A stretch of DNA of 64,000 bases from Ilyomonas sp965219515 (GTDB taxonomy: Bacteria; Bacteroidota; Bacteroidia; Chitinophagales; Chitinophagaceae). Every line of letters begins with the position of its first letter. The stretch's first letter is position 1. Below are positions 18,504-28,347 of this stretch, piece by piece. The notes below the pieces were generated by a model. The model saw nothing but the letters and a program-made list of their open reading frames with translations, was not told where the DNA came from and searched no databases. The stretch spans positions 372,001 through 436,000 of the forward strand of contig OZ244776.1 in assembly GCA_965219515.1 (NCBI GenBank), in the 5' to 3' direction. Made by a program: the position numbers and the translations under genes.

Positions 18504-19610
18504 CTATACTGTAATCATTCTGTTGCGGGCGATCACTTTCCAGCAATCCGTTATGTTGTTATTTTTTACAACATACGCAACATCGTACAAAGCCACTGTC
18601 GGGCAAATGTGAACCGGCACGCCATATAAAACATGACCAATTTTATAACTTTTACTGGCAGGTATTTTTAATACAAGGTGTTCTTCGCTTTGCGATAAGG
18701 CAATTGCATCCGGCGCATTTAAAAAATGAACGCGCGGCAACGGATTTTCGGCCGCTATGGATTTGTGCCCTAAGTCAACGCAAATAGTTTCATCATCTAA
18801 TACAGATATAACTCTTGTAATTACCAGTGCTGCATAATCAAACGGTTCATCGGGCAGGGAATGTTTATAACCCCAGTCCCAAAATACAAATGTACTGGGG
18901 CTGCATTCCACATAATTCTCCCGTTGTACATGTACCGGAAATGTTGGTGTGCCTCCGGCAATGATTTGTAAACGATGCTGAAACAGCAAAGAAGCTTGCT
19001 GCCACAGCGTTTCAACCGGGCGAAAAGCTGCATCGCTTTTTGCCTTGCGAGCTGCAAAATCGCTGTCGTGAATATGACCATCATACGCATGAAAGCCGGC
19101 AAGTCGAAGCGAAGGCAATCCTTTTATTTTTTCTGCCAAAGTAAATGCATCATTAGCCTGGATACCGGTTCGGTTCATGCCAATATTGACATCAATAAAA
19201 ACAGATAGAACGATACCATTTTCTTTGACTAAATAAGCAAGCCGTTGTGCTGTTTCTTCATTATCAAGTAAACAGGAAAGAAGCGTTTGCGGATATGTTT
19301 TTATAAGTGAAATGAACCGTTGCTGTTTAGGTCCAACCGGTTGATAAGCGAGCAATACATCGGGCGCACTAATCATAGCCAGCATTTCGGCTTCGGCAAT
19401 GGTGGCGCATTTGAATTTCGTGATGCCGGCAATCAACATCATTTCACACACTTCAGCTATCTTATTCGTTTTTACATGCGGCCGCAGCCGGGTTTTATCA
19501 CCAGGCATATCTATTGCCGACTCAATATTTCTGCTAATTCTGTCAGGGTAAATAACCAGCGCGGGCGAATCAATTTCTTCCGTATTATTGATGATAAACC
19601 AGTCATTCAT
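18504..19610 (-). CDS. D-threonine aldolase / D-serine dehydratase-like PLP enzyme
   Basis: The 368-residue protein is a fold-type III PLP enzyme. The Lys in RPHVKTNK near residue 48 is the likely PLP lysine, and the C-terminal PVHICPTVALYD contains the His-x-Cys metal site seen in metal-dependent D-threonine aldolases and eukaryotic-type D-serine dehydratases. It would cleave or dehydrate D-3-hydroxy amino acids. A RidA gene directly upstream favours a dehydratase that yields 2-aminoacrylate. I prefer the ATG at 19610 to a TTG abutting the preceding stop. The exact substrate is inferred, not seen. Confidence 0.85.
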   Translation of the reverse strand: MNDWFIINNTEEIDSPALVIYPDRISRNIESAIDMPGDKTRLRPHVKTNKIAEVCEMMLIAGITKFKCATIAEAEMLAMISAPDVLLAYQPVGPKQQRFISLIKTYPQTLLSCLLDNEETAQRLAYLVKENGIVLSVFIDVNIGMNRTGIQANDAFTLAEKIKGLPSLRLAGFHAYDGHIHDSDFAARKAKSDAAFRPVETLWQQASLLFQHRLQIIAGGTPTFPVHVQRENYVECSPSTFVFWDWGYKHSLPDEPFDYAALVITRVISVLDDETICVDLGHKSIAAENPLPRVHFLNAPDAIALSQSEEHLVLKIPASKSYKIGHVLYGVPVHICPTVALYDVAYVVKNNNITDCWKVIARNRMITV

Positions 19611-19640
19611 AATGTCACTTTTCTTATTCTGCCAACTCAA

Positions 19641-20117
19641 TTATATCAATTGAAACAAAGCCTCAATTTCAACCGGGATGTTATCCGGCAATGAGCCCAT
19701 TCCCACCGCGCTGCGCACACCGATTCCGTTGTCTTCACCCCAAACGGCAGCAAACAATTCACTGCAGCCGTTGATAATAAAAGGATGTTTTGTAAACTCA
19801 GGCGTACAGTTAACCATACCTAATATTTTGATAACACGTTTGATGTTGTTGAGCGAACCAATCTGCGCACGAATGGTAGCCAGCATGGTTAAGCCAACCT
19901 GTTTTGCGGCAAGCAATCCATCTTCCATGCTCATGTCTTTGCCAATGCGGCCTATGATAAGGCTTTTATCGTTTTGAACCGGGCCATGACCGGATAAATA
20001 CAAGTATTTTCCATCCTGTAAACAAGGTTTATAAACGCCAAGCGGCACAGGCGCAGGTGGTAAGGTCAAACCTAAAGCGGCAAATCTTTTTTCGGCATTT
20101 GTTTCCTGCATAAACAT
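19641..20117 (-). CDS. RidA-family (YjgF/UK114) protein
   Basis: The 158-residue protein matches the longer branch of the RidA/endoribonuclease L-PSP-like family: YLYLSGHGPVQ, an internal helix (GLLAAKQVGLTMLATIRAQIG), and the C-terminal RSAVGMGSLPDNIPVEIEALF with the Arg that binds the substrate carboxylate in RidA proteins. RidA hydrolyses enamine/imine intermediates such as 2-aminoacrylate. Its placement just before a PLP enzyme that could make such an intermediate is meaningful. A second ATG at 20111 would shorten it by two residues. Confidence 0.9.
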   Translation of the reverse strand: MFMQETNAEKRFAALGLTLPPAPVPLGVYKPCLQDGKYLYLSGHGPVQNDKSLIIGRIGKDMSMEDGLLAAKQVGLTMLATIRAQIGSLNNIKRVIKILGMVNCTPEFTKHPFIINGCSELFAAVWGEDNGIGVRSAVGMGSLPDNIPVEIEALFQLI

Positions 20118-20136
20118 TTTTTAAGGCGAAGGTAGG

Positions 20137-21024
20137 TCAGAAGCGTGTTGCCTGTTTAACCGGCATTTTACTATCGTTTACACCTTCTTCCCAACCCGTT
20201 TCTTTCAATGCCGGATCATTTTCTTTTTTCAGAAAATCAGCGTCGAATAACGATGCCGCATCCCAGTTTAATATGGCTTCATCGGGTACAACATTTACCG
20301 GTGTATGCCATGAAGTTGAGGTTTCGCTATAGGCTAAATTCGATTGCAGACTGTAACATGAAATCAGCGACCAGCGTGGGTTTGCAGATAGATTGGCTTC
20401 GGAGCGGTGCAACGTATTGGGATGAAAGAACAAAGCGTCGCCAGCTTCTAATTCAGCATATACCAGTTCCATTGTTTTCAACGCATTGTTCACCATCGTC
20501 ATATCGGCGCCTACCTGCTCACCGGTAAAACCGTGATTTACCCTGCCCATTTTGTGCGAGTCTTCAATTAACTGCAGGCAACCATTCTCTTTATTGGCAG
20601 CCGTTAACGCAATCATTACGCTAATCAGTTCATCGGGAAACATAAATTGATTTTTATACCAATAGCCATAATCCTGGTGCCATTCCCACGCGCCGCCAAC
20701 GCGTGGCTCTTTCTGCATCAGCTTGGAATGGAAATGGCAGACTTTGGCGCTATTGCCGAGTAACTGCTGCACAGCACTTACCATTTTCCCGCTGCGGGTT
20801 AAATAGCCAAACACATCATTGCCCGGCGTAAACCACAATGACAATTTTGTTTTTTTGCCTGACTGATCATTCAAATCCAGCGCATTTTTCTTCATGGCAT
20901 CATCCTGCAAAGCCGTATTGTACAATTTATCGGTTTCTTGTTTTGTACAAAATTTTTTTACAATTACATAGCCGTGTTTATGATACATAGCCATCTGTTC
21001 TTTTGATAAAATTTCTGCTGACAT
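20137..21024 (-). CDS. Phytanoyl-CoA dioxygenase (PhyH) family protein
   Basis: The 295-residue protein has the Fe(II)/2-oxoglutarate dioxygenase facial triad: EWHQDYGYWY supplies His and Asp, PNTLHRSEANLS the second His, and NPRWSL the Arg for 2-oxoglutarate. The PhyH family hydroxylates diverse small molecules, not only phytanoyl-CoA. It is the first gene of the minus-strand operon opposite an AraC regulator. I chose the ATG at 21024 (MSAEILSKE) because upstream codons form no conserved sequence. The substrate is unknown. Confidence 0.88.
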   Translation of the reverse strand: MSAEILSKEQMAMYHKHGYVIVKKFCTKQETDKLYNTALQDDAMKKNALDLNDQSGKKTKLSLWFTPGNDVFGYLTRSGKMVSAVQQLLGNSAKVCHFHSKLMQKEPRVGGAWEWHQDYGYWYKNQFMFPDELISVMIALTAANKENGCLQLIEDSHKMGRVNHGFTGEQVGADMTMVNNALKTMELVYAELEAGDALFFHPNTLHRSEANLSANPRWSLISCYSLQSNLAYSETSTSWHTPVNVVPDEAILNWDAASLFDADFLKKENDPALKETGWEEGVNDSKMPVKQATRF

Positions 21025-21148
21025 AATGATGTATTTTATACCGTGCAAGTTAGAAGATCGCCGTGCCTTAAACTACATGACTGATGTTTAAAACCGATAC
21101 TTTTCTAACAATTCCGTTGTGAGATAATTTATTCTGAAGTAATATTGA

Positions 21149-22018
21149 ATGATGAAGCCTGTATTAGAATATTTGCCCCGAAACAGTAATGAGTCTTTTG
21201 TTACGCGTTTATTCGATTATCCATATTATCCTACGCCGTGGCATTTTCATCCCGAATATGAACTGGTGCTGGTAACGGAAAGCAAAGGCAATAGATTTAT
21301 CGGTGATAATATCAGTCGTTTCCAACCCGGCAACCTGGTGTTATTGGGTCCGTATCTGCCTCATTTATATCGCAACGACAATAACTATTACAGAGTAAAT
21401 TCAAAACGCAGGGCTAAATCCGTCGTTATCCATTTCAAAGAAGATTCGTTTGGCGAAAACGCATTCGCGTTACCGGAAATGAAACCAGTTCTGCATTTGT
21501 GTAGGCAATCATTGAGAGGAATTGATGTTGTTGGAAAAACAAATGCTTTAGTCAGCAAGAAATTATTCGATTTGCTGGCGTCTGAAGGTTTATCGCGCTG
21601 GCTGAAGCTGTTAGAGATTTTAAATATTTTATCACACAGCAGCGATCTCCGGTACGTTTCTAATAATGTTATAACAGCGAACAATAAAACAGAATCAACC
21701 CGAATGAATCAGGTAATAGATTTTGTAATTAAAAACTTCACTTCCGAAATAACCATTAGCCATATAGCTACTATGGTAAATATGGCGCCCAATTCTTTCT
21801 CACGTTATTTTAGTCAGCGTACACGCAAGTCTTTTACAGGCTTTGTAAATGAAGTGCGTTTAAATTACGCTTCCAAACTTCTTATTGAAACGCAGGACAG
21901 TGTCATTAACATCAGTCTTGATTGCGGTTTCAGCAATCTTTCCAATTTCAACCGGCAATTTCGAAGTATGTATCATGTAAGTCCGCTCCAATTCAGAAGG
22001 CAATATCAAAGTATGTAA
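21149..22018 (+). CDS. AraC-family transcriptional regulator
   Basis: The 289-residue protein has an N-terminal cupin-type sensing domain (WHFHPEYELVLV near residue 31, PGNLVLLGPYLPH) and a C-terminal AraC double helix-turn-helix (about 190-289), with HIATMVNMAPNSFSRYFSQ and the family signature DCGFSNLSNFNRQFR. It is transcribed divergently from the dioxygenase/RidA/D-TA/M19 operon, with 124 bases between the starts, and probably regulates it in response to the pathway's substrate. Confidence 0.92.
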   Translation: MMKPVLEYLPRNSNESFVTRLFDYPYYPTPWHFHPEYELVLVTESKGNRFIGDNISRFQPGNLVLLGPYLPHLYRNDNNYYRVNSKRRAKSVVIHFKEDSFGENAFALPEMKPVLHLCRQSLRGIDVVGKTNALVSKKLFDLLASEGLSRWLKLLEILNILSHSSDLRYVSNNVITANNKTESTRMNQVIDFVIKNFTSEITISHIATMVNMAPNSFSRYFSQRTRKSFTGFVNEVRLNYASKLLIETQDSVINISLDCGFSNLSNFNRQFRSMYHVSPLQFRRQYQSM

Positions 22019-22034
22019 TACCAATTGCATCTGG

Positions 22035-22130
22035 CAGATATTTGATATTGAGATATTGAAATTTAGGCTGAGATTGCGTTTTGATAACACGATTCAGACC
22101 GTTTTCATCATCCAAACGGCATTTTATGCC
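22035..22130. repeat. Dispersed intergenic repeat, copy 2
   Basis: The copy contains AGATATTTGATATT, AGATATTGAAA and TTGCGTTTTGATAACA in the same order as 12607-12725. It lies between the convergent AraC and kinase genes. Confidence 0.6.
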
Positions 22131-22169
22131 TTGATTTTTTTATGGATTAGCAAAAACAGATTTCTCACA

Positions 22170-24062
22170 TCATGCAATGGTTAGCCTGTCTTGAAATTTC
22201 GGTACCGAAAAAGCAAATGTGCACCCTTTTGCGCTGTTGTTATGTATCATCATTATACCTTTATTGGCTTCAATAAAGTCTTTGCACAAAGTAAGCCCGA
22301 TGCCAAGTCCTTTTTCACCATGGGTGCCATACGCGCTGGTGTTATTTGTTCCTCTTAGAATCTGATTTTTCAATTCCGCGTTTATGCCATCCCCTTCATC
22401 TGTAACGCTTATATAAACATCACGATCGCGAAGGCTGGTATGAAGCGTAACAACAGATCCTGCCGGCGAAAATTTAACGGCGTTTGAAACCAGATTTCGA
22501 ACAACGGTTTTTAGCATGTCTGCATCTGCATAAGCAATGCTATCAGGGTGCACGTTAAAATTAATTGTGATTTGTTTTTCCTGAATCATTTCCTGTAAAT
22601 AATCAACGGAAGAATGAATCACGGTTAACAAATCTGTCTGCTTCGGCTGGTAATCAATTCGGTTCATGCGGCTTTGTCCCCAAATCGTAAGTTCAGATAA
22701 TAAGATCATGGCTTTTTTGGCAGACGTTTTTATGTTGGCAAACAGCTCGATCAAATCTTCTTTCGTCCACAAATCATTATCATCGCCAACCAGGCTTCCC
22801 AAGGCATTGATAACGGTAAGCGGTGCACGTAAATCGTGCCCGATTACGGAAAACAATTTGTTTTTAAAAGCGTTCATTTCTTCGAGATGCTTTTGCGATT
22901 CAATTTGTTCCGTAATGTCTATTGCCCAGCCGGCAACCATTTTTTTTTCCTGATATTGCAAGGGAAATTTTGTAATGAGATAAGTAACATTACTCTCCTG
23001 CGTTCCCTTGCCGTGTTCGATAGCCGTTACCGCTTTCCCGGTTTGTAATACCTGTTTGTTATTTTTGAAATATTCGTCCGCATGAGCTTTGGGAAACAAT
23101 TGAAAAATGGTTTCACCAATATCAGTTTTAGAAACGGAAATGTCTCTCAGATACGTTGGGTTCATATATTGCATGGCGCCGTCTTCATCTGTTACCCAGG
23201 CGGGCAACGGACAATTTTCCATAAAGTTTTCAAACAAAATCCGGCTTTCGCTCAATTGCACTTCCGCTTCTCTTTTCTTTTGTTCAACAAACGCCATTCT
23301 TTTTTCATGGGTAAGGTCTTTTATGATGATGGCAACATGCGTAACCTGACCGAAATTATTTTTTACCGGCATATAAGTGATATGCAAATAAATTCTCGCC
23401 TCTATCTCATCTTCCGATTCGGTTTCGTGCGAAATGACTTCTCCGCAAAATGCTTTTCTGTAATTTTCAAAAACTTCTTTTCGTTCTTTCCCGGGTATGT
23501 ATTTCAACGCATGATCACCGGGTTTGTAATCTGAATTATGAAACGCCAAAACATTCTTTTTCGAACTTAAAAACACAACCTTCATACTTGTGTCAACAAT
23601 CAAAAAACTCTCATCAAGAAAATGCAGTATGGAAGTAAAATTTTGTAATGATTGCTCTGTAAGATATTGCTGCGTAATATCTCTGTTAATGGCAACGTAT
23701 CCGCAAAAATCACCGTCATCATTCGTTAATACTGTTGCTGAAGACTGCAGGTAAATAATGGTGCCGTCTTTTTTGGTGAATTTTAAAACGCCTTTCCATT
23801 TGCCCGATTTTTTTAATTCTTTTACAATTTCGATAAAGCTGCAATTGATGTATTCGTATTGCAGCAATACATTGCGCTTAACGCCAATGGCTTCTTCTGC
23901 CGCTATATCGTAAATGCGCCCGGCGGCTTTATTCCAGTGCGTAATATAAAAATTGGCATCAGACGCTACCAATGCATCGTCGATGTTATCAAGCAGATTA
24001 TCTAATAATAAAAAACTGTGTTTGTGTGTTGTAAACGAAGCTTCTAAAGAAGGCGAAAGCAT
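22170..24062 (-). CDS. Soluble multi-PAS sensor histidine kinase
   Basis: The 630-residue protein has three PAS/PAC segments (about 10-130, 140-260 and 275-390), a HisKA helix with the phosphoacceptor His in VIGHDLRAPL, and an HATPase with the N box RNLVSNAVKFSP and G boxes DEGDGI and GEKGLGIGLTL. There is no membrane helix or signal peptide, so it senses an internal cue. The start is the ATG at 24062; a TTG ten codons upstream is less likely. No response regulator is adjacent, so it is an orphan kinase. The ligand is not evident. Confidence 0.9.
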   Translation of the reverse strand: MLSPSLEASFTTHKHSFLLLDNLLDNIDDALVASDANFYITHWNKAAGRIYDIAAEEAIGVKRNVLLQYEYINCSFIEIVKELKKSGKWKGVLKFTKKDGTIIYLQSSATVLTNDDGDFCGYVAINRDITQQYLTEQSLQNFTSILHFLDESFLIVDTSMKVVFLSSKKNVLAFHNSDYKPGDHALKYIPGKERKEVFENYRKAFCGEVISHETESEDEIEARIYLHITYMPVKNNFGQVTHVAIIIKDLTHEKRMAFVEQKKREAEVQLSESRILFENFMENCPLPAWVTDEDGAMQYMNPTYLRDISVSKTDIGETIFQLFPKAHADEYFKNNKQVLQTGKAVTAIEHGKGTQESNVTYLITKFPLQYQEKKMVAGWAIDITEQIESQKHLEEMNAFKNKLFSVIGHDLRAPLTVINALGSLVGDDNDLWTKEDLIELFANIKTSAKKAMILLSELTIWGQSRMNRIDYQPKQTDLLTVIHSSVDYLQEMIQEKQITINFNVHPDSIAYADADMLKTVVRNLVSNAVKFSPAGSVVTLHTSLRDRDVYISVTDEGDGINAELKNQILRGTNNTSAYGTHGEKGLGIGLTLCKDFIEANKGIMMIHNNSAKGCTFAFSVPKFQDRLTIA

Positions 24063-24273
24063 AATTGGATTTTTTTTAAAACCGATACACAAATCAACAC
24101 GATATTCTAATGTTTAACCAGGAAAAACGATTAAATAAAAATTGATGCTGATTAAAACTTTATTAAGACATCTTTAAATGTCGATTTGAATTGTATTGTG
24201 TTTAATAACACAACCGGAAATATAATAAGAAAGACGTTTTTTCACATCGCTTCTATAAAACATAAAAATTCTT

Positions 24274-26250
24274 TTACAATTTGTCAGGTACAAATAAAAC
24301 TGCGTCTGCTATTACGCTGCCATCAGATTGTTCTGATGTTATGGTAACTGATGCGGTTTTGCCTTTTGATAAATGATAAATGCCAATTTGTATCCATTCG
24401 CCGTTTGTCTGACCTTCAATTTTTTCGGGTGGCGAAGTCCAGGTTTCTTTCGTTGTATCGCCGGTACGAATGATGATTTTTATACGCTTAGCCATGCCGT
24501 CAATTATTGGCATATACACATATAAAGCATATTTGCCCGATACTGCATCGGTTGTTGTAAAAGTAGCCGTTTGTTCTTTGTTTGAAACCGTTGAAAGCAA
24601 GTACGATGCACCAAAACCGTCCGAAGTTTTCCGTTGCCAGTTGCCTGTAATTTTTAGATGCAAACTATCTTCGTTATCAATCAATATATCCGGTGCGCTG
24701 CCATCAGACAATGGATTATTAAGTAAAGAAGTTTGCAGTTTTTTTATATCAATATTTTGTACAGATTTGTTGTTGTCAATTGCCTGGCATGCCGCCGCCG
24801 CACAGGATTGTGCCAATACCATAAATACAGGCTCCATGCGAATGGAACCATAAGCAATATGACTTGCACTGAGGCAAACAGGCACATATAAATTTCTGCA
24901 GTCAGATGCCTTTGGTATCAACGCTCTGTACGAAACCGGATACGGGCCGAAGCCGCCTTTCTGCACATCGCCTTCATTTTTTACCATACCATTTACCACA
25001 AGCCGTTCGCAGTTGTGAGAATCCATGGTATAGGCTGCCAGTCCAACGCCGTCAGTAACCGTTTCTTTGCTTTCGCAATTCGCCTGCGTCATTACATAGC
25101 CGCCAATCATGCGGCGGCTTTCACGTATGTATGGCTGCGGGCTAAAATTTTGATTGTCTGTAAATTCATCCTTCGGATAACCCCACTGCTGCATTTCTTC
25201 CCGTAAAGGTTGCGGCACACGGGTATCATTCCCCACACACCAAAGCAGTCCTTTTGTATAAAGCTCATGTTGACTGATAATGATTTTTCTTTCTTCGTAA
25301 CCGGCTTCGGGGTAATTGTAATTTGCACCGATCATATCAGTTGAAAAACCGCCGCGGTTGTTGATGTCTGTCTTGGCGTTTGGCATCATGCCAAAAAAGA
25401 AATAATCGTTTAGTGTTGTTTTATCCGGTTGCGCCTGCATTAATCTGATTAACAGATCATACCAGGTTGAATCATAACCTTCCGGTTTGGTAATAGCTAT
25501 TTTATTTTTCTGATTGTTTGTAAGGCAAATGCGGTAATTGTAAGCCTGCACCTGTTTGTTGCCACTGCCGTTTGGCAACAGTTTATTCTGACTGATGCCC
25601 CATAATAATCCGCTTGTTGAATCGCCGGTTATTTTATACGGATTAATACCGTCGGGAAACTGATGTTTGTCTAATAATTGTACGCCATTCCATGTTTCAC
25701 CGTATTGATTGTTATCTTCTCTGCCTACGGTATATGATACGCCTGCATACGCCATCAGATCGCCTTCATAACTGCAGTCAATGAACATTTTTGCAGTAAT
25801 CGTTTTGTTTGTTTCCGCAGACGGATGATCTGCCTTTTCAACGATGATGCTTTTTATAAAACCATCCTGTTTTGTTGCTTTATTTATCCGGTATTGATAT
25901 ATGACTGAGACCTTCGCACCGCTGATGTAGCTATGGAAGATTTCTTCTGCTGCGTGCGGTTCAAAAATCCATTGTTCAAGCTTTCCGTAACGCTTTCCCA
26001 TTCTTCGGTAAAAATCTTTCGCCAGCCCGGTAATGGCGTATTTATTACCAATATCTGTATAGCCCAATCCGCCGGAAGTAAGACCGCCCAGGTGTTTACC
26101 GGGTTCTATCAAAATTACTTTTTTACCAAGCTTTGCAGCCGTATAAGCGGCAATTACACCGGCTGAGGTGCCACCATAAATACATACATCATACTGTGCG
26201 AAGAGTTGCGTAGCGGAAAGAAGAATGAGGGAAAGGCAAAAAGTTTTCAT
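24274..26250 (-). CDS. Secreted FAD-dependent oxidoreductase with golvesin/xanthan-lyase-type C-terminal domain
   Basis: The 658-residue protein has a short signal peptide, then a Rossmann FAD motif (YGGTSAGVIAAYTAAKLGKKVILIEP) with GGLTSGGLGYTD, and the region ending with AAACQAID that is typical of 'FAD-dependent oxidoreductase/xanthan lyase' annotations. Residues about 520-658 resemble the golvesin C-terminal-like beta domain (GFGASYLLS at its start, VIADAVLFVP at its end), probably a carbohydrate-binding module. A role in polysaccharide or glycoside oxidation is inferred. It is a single gene on the minus strand. Confidence 0.8.
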   Translation of the reverse strand: MKTFCLSLILLSATQLFAQYDVCIYGGTSAGVIAAYTAAKLGKKVILIEPGKHLGGLTSGGLGYTDIGNKYAITGLAKDFYRRMGKRYGKLEQWIFEPHAAEEIFHSYISGAKVSVIYQYRINKATKQDGFIKSIIVEKADHPSAETNKTITAKMFIDCSYEGDLMAYAGVSYTVGREDNNQYGETWNGVQLLDKHQFPDGINPYKITGDSTSGLLWGISQNKLLPNGSGNKQVQAYNYRICLTNNQKNKIAITKPEGYDSTWYDLLIRLMQAQPDKTTLNDYFFFGMMPNAKTDINNRGGFSTDMIGANYNYPEAGYEERKIIISQHELYTKGLLWCVGNDTRVPQPLREEMQQWGYPKDEFTDNQNFSPQPYIRESRRMIGGYVMTQANCESKETVTDGVGLAAYTMDSHNCERLVVNGMVKNEGDVQKGGFGPYPVSYRALIPKASDCRNLYVPVCLSASHIAYGSIRMEPVFMVLAQSCAAAACQAIDNNKSVQNIDIKKLQTSLLNNPLSDGSAPDILIDNEDSLHLKITGNWQRKTSDGFGASYLLSTVSNKEQTATFTTTDAVSGKYALYVYMPIIDGMAKRIKIIIRTGDTTKETWTSPPEKIEGQTNGEWIQIGIYHLSKGKTASVTITSEQSDGSVIADAVLFVPDKL

Positions 26251-26286
26251 AAGCAATAGAAAAAAATAAAACGGTCTGAAATAATT

Positions 26287-26736
26287 TTATACGCCAAACT
26301 GCCTCAGGTGATGGTCTAAGTGCATATACATAAAACGCCGCCATTGCTTTGTGTGCAATGGTCCTAATAAAGGATGGTTTCCATAAATTTCTTCATTGTG
26401 ATTTGCTATCTGATTCACCGATTCTATCAGATGATTCTGTTCTGTTTCGAAGAGTATCTCATCTTCTTTTGCTTTCAGATATTTGGGATTTGTTTTAATG
26501 CCTTTTGGTATTTCTTTCATCAATTGTAAAACGAGTATTTTAAGGAAATGCTGCCTGAGCGTTGGGTTGATATTGGTTTGTTTTCCCTTTATTATTTCGT
26601 TATGAATTTTAGCGCAGTGAAACATCATTTCATTTACCGTCATACTTCCCCATTTTGGGGCGCTGCCAGGTTTCAATGCGTTAATACGGTTGAGAATGGC
26701 AGAACGGCTTTTCTCGTTTACAACGATGTTCTTCAT
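26287..26736 (-). CDS. DUF1569 (DinB-like) protein
   Basis: The 149-residue protein fits DUF1569, a DinB-like four-helix family: WGSMTVNEMMFHCAKIHN near residue 29 and the C-terminal HPLLGPLHTKQWRRFMY, then HLDHHLRQFGV. The conserved His residues suggest a metal site. Biochemical function is unknown. It is divergent from the Tat-exported oxidoreductase at 26857, with 120 bases between the starts. Confidence 0.82.
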   Translation of the reverse strand: MKNIVVNEKSRSAILNRINALKPGSAPKWGSMTVNEMMFHCAKIHNEIIKGKQTNINPTLRQHFLKILVLQLMKEIPKGIKTNPKYLKAKEDEILFETEQNHLIESVNQIANHNEEIYGNHPLLGPLHTKQWRRFMYMHLDHHLRQFGV

Positions 26737-26856
26737 ACACCGAATGTAAGAAAATTACGAAGGAAACCATTGGATAAAATTTATCCGCTACGTTTTGTTT
26801 TGTATGAAATATATTCGGACTTCACTAATCATCATTTTAATACTAAAACTTGTCGT

Positions 26857-28260
26857 ATGTCAACACAAAACAATGCTTCTTCACGTCGAAAATTTCTTCA
26901 TCAAATCGGCGCTACCAGCCTGTTAGCAGCCGTATCGCCGCTTAGCAGCATGGCGGCGAAGCAGAAAGCCGAAGAACGAATGTTATTTTACGAAAAAAAG
27001 ATTTCATCCGCCGATACCGTAAGGCTGGCAGTCATTGGTTTCGGCGTTCAGGGTCATTTTGATTTAGCTACGGCATTAAAGGTACCTGGCGTAGAACTGG
27101 CAGGCATTTGCGACCTCTATACCGGTCGGCTCGAAAATGCGAAGGAGCTGTATGGAAAAGATTTGTACACTACACGTAACTACCAGCAAATACTCGATCG
27201 GAAAGATGTGGATGCGGTGATAATTGCCACCACCGATTGCTGGCATGCGCGCATTACCAAAGAAGCGTTGCAAAAAGGCAAAGCCGTCTATTGCGAAAAG
27301 CCCATGGTTTATAAAATAAGTGAAGGGAAAGATGTGCTGGATGTGCATAAAAAATCGGGTAAGGTAATGCAGGTTGGCAGTCAGCGCGTGAGCAGCATTG
27401 CGTACGCAAAAGCAAAGGAGTTATTGGCGGCTGGAGAAATTGGTAAACTGAATATGGTAAATGCCGTGTACGACAGGCAAAGCGCCATTGGTGCCTGGGA
27501 ATATACCATACCTGCGGATGCATCGGCCGAAGCGGTTGATTGGGAGAAGTTTATAGCCGTTACGGACAAGATGCCTTACGACCCGAAAAAATTCTTTTGG
27601 TGGCGCGCATTTAAAGAAGTGGGCACCGGCGTTGCGGGCGATTTGTTTATTCACCTGCTTAGCGGAACCCATTTTATCACCGGCTCCAAAGGGCCTGAAA
27701 AAATATTCAGCAGCGGGCAGCTATGTTACTGGAAAGACGGGCGCAATATGCCGGATGTAATGACGGGCATTATGCAATATGGCGATACGCCCGAACATCC
27801 TGCTTTTCAGTTAACACTGCAGGTAAATTTTATCAGTGGAACGGGCGGTGAAGAAAAAACAAGATTCATTGGTTCAGAAGGTGTGATGGAAGTGTCGGAC
27901 AACGACCTGGTTATACATCATAGCATACTGCCCGAAGCGCCGGGTTTTGGTGGTTATGATTCTGTGTTTACCTTCCCGAAACAGATGCAGGAAGACATGC
28001 AGAAAGCTTATAACGCCAAATGGACAAAAGAGCAGCAGACACGCCCCCAAAAAGCTGATGTTACGTTTAAAGCGCCCAACGGTTATAATGATCATTTAGA
28101 CCACTTTACCAATTTCTTTGACTCGATCAGGATGGGAAAGCCGGTGGTAGAAGATCCTGTTTTTGGCTTCCGCGCGGCGGCGCCGGCCTTATCTTGTAAC
28201 GAAAGTTATTTTCAAAAGAAAATCATCAACTGGGATCCTGTAAACATGAAGCTGGTATAG
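26857..28260 (+). CDS. Tat-exported Gfo/Idh/MocA oxidoreductase
   Basis: The 467-residue protein begins with a twin-arginine signal (SSRRKFLHQIGATSLLAA). The NAD(P)-binding Rossmann segment is VRLAVIGFGVQGHFDLA, followed by the Gfo motif region CEKPMVYKI and a C-terminal alpha/beta domain. Such proteins oxidise or reduce sugars or their keto forms with a tightly bound cofactor; Tat export in folded form agrees with that. The ATG at 26857 gives the twin-arginine motif at the normal position. It ends in a clear terminator. Confidence 0.9.
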   Translation: MSTQNNASSRRKFLHQIGATSLLAAVSPLSSMAAKQKAEERMLFYEKKISSADTVRLAVIGFGVQGHFDLATALKVPGVELAGICDLYTGRLENAKELYGKDLYTTRNYQQILDRKDVDAVIIATTDCWHARITKEALQKGKAVYCEKPMVYKISEGKDVLDVHKKSGKVMQVGSQRVSSIAYAKAKELLAAGEIGKLNMVNAVYDRQSAIGAWEYTIPADASAEAVDWEKFIAVTDKMPYDPKKFFWWRAFKEVGTGVAGDLFIHLLSGTHFITGSKGPEKIFSSGQLCYWKDGRNMPDVMTGIMQYGDTPEHPAFQLTLQVNFISGTGGEEKTRFIGSEGVMEVSDNDLVIHHSILPEAPGFGGYDSVFTFPKQMQEDMQKAYNAKWTKEQQTRPQKADVTFKAPNGYNDHLDHFTNFFDSIRMGKPVVEDPVFGFRAAAPALSCNESYFQKKIINWDPVNMKLV

Positions 28261-28303
28261 TATCAGATCAGCATTATTTTTCAGAATTTACTTTTTAAGA
28301 TAG

Positions 28304-28347
28304 TCTCATTGCAAGCATCTGTTTATTTGCCTGCAATGAGATTTTTT
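28304..28347 (+). terminator. Intrinsic terminator after the Gfo/Idh/MocA gene
   Basis: A 10-bp stem (TCTCATTGCA at 28304-28313, TGCAATGAGA at 28332-28341) with an 18-base loop is followed by six T. It is 43 bases past the stop codon. Confidence 0.85.

Noticed and set aside
26548..26856. Upstream extension of the Tat oxidoreductase
   Set aside because: The in-frame extension overlaps the divergent DUF1569 gene and would bury the twin-arginine signal inside the protein.
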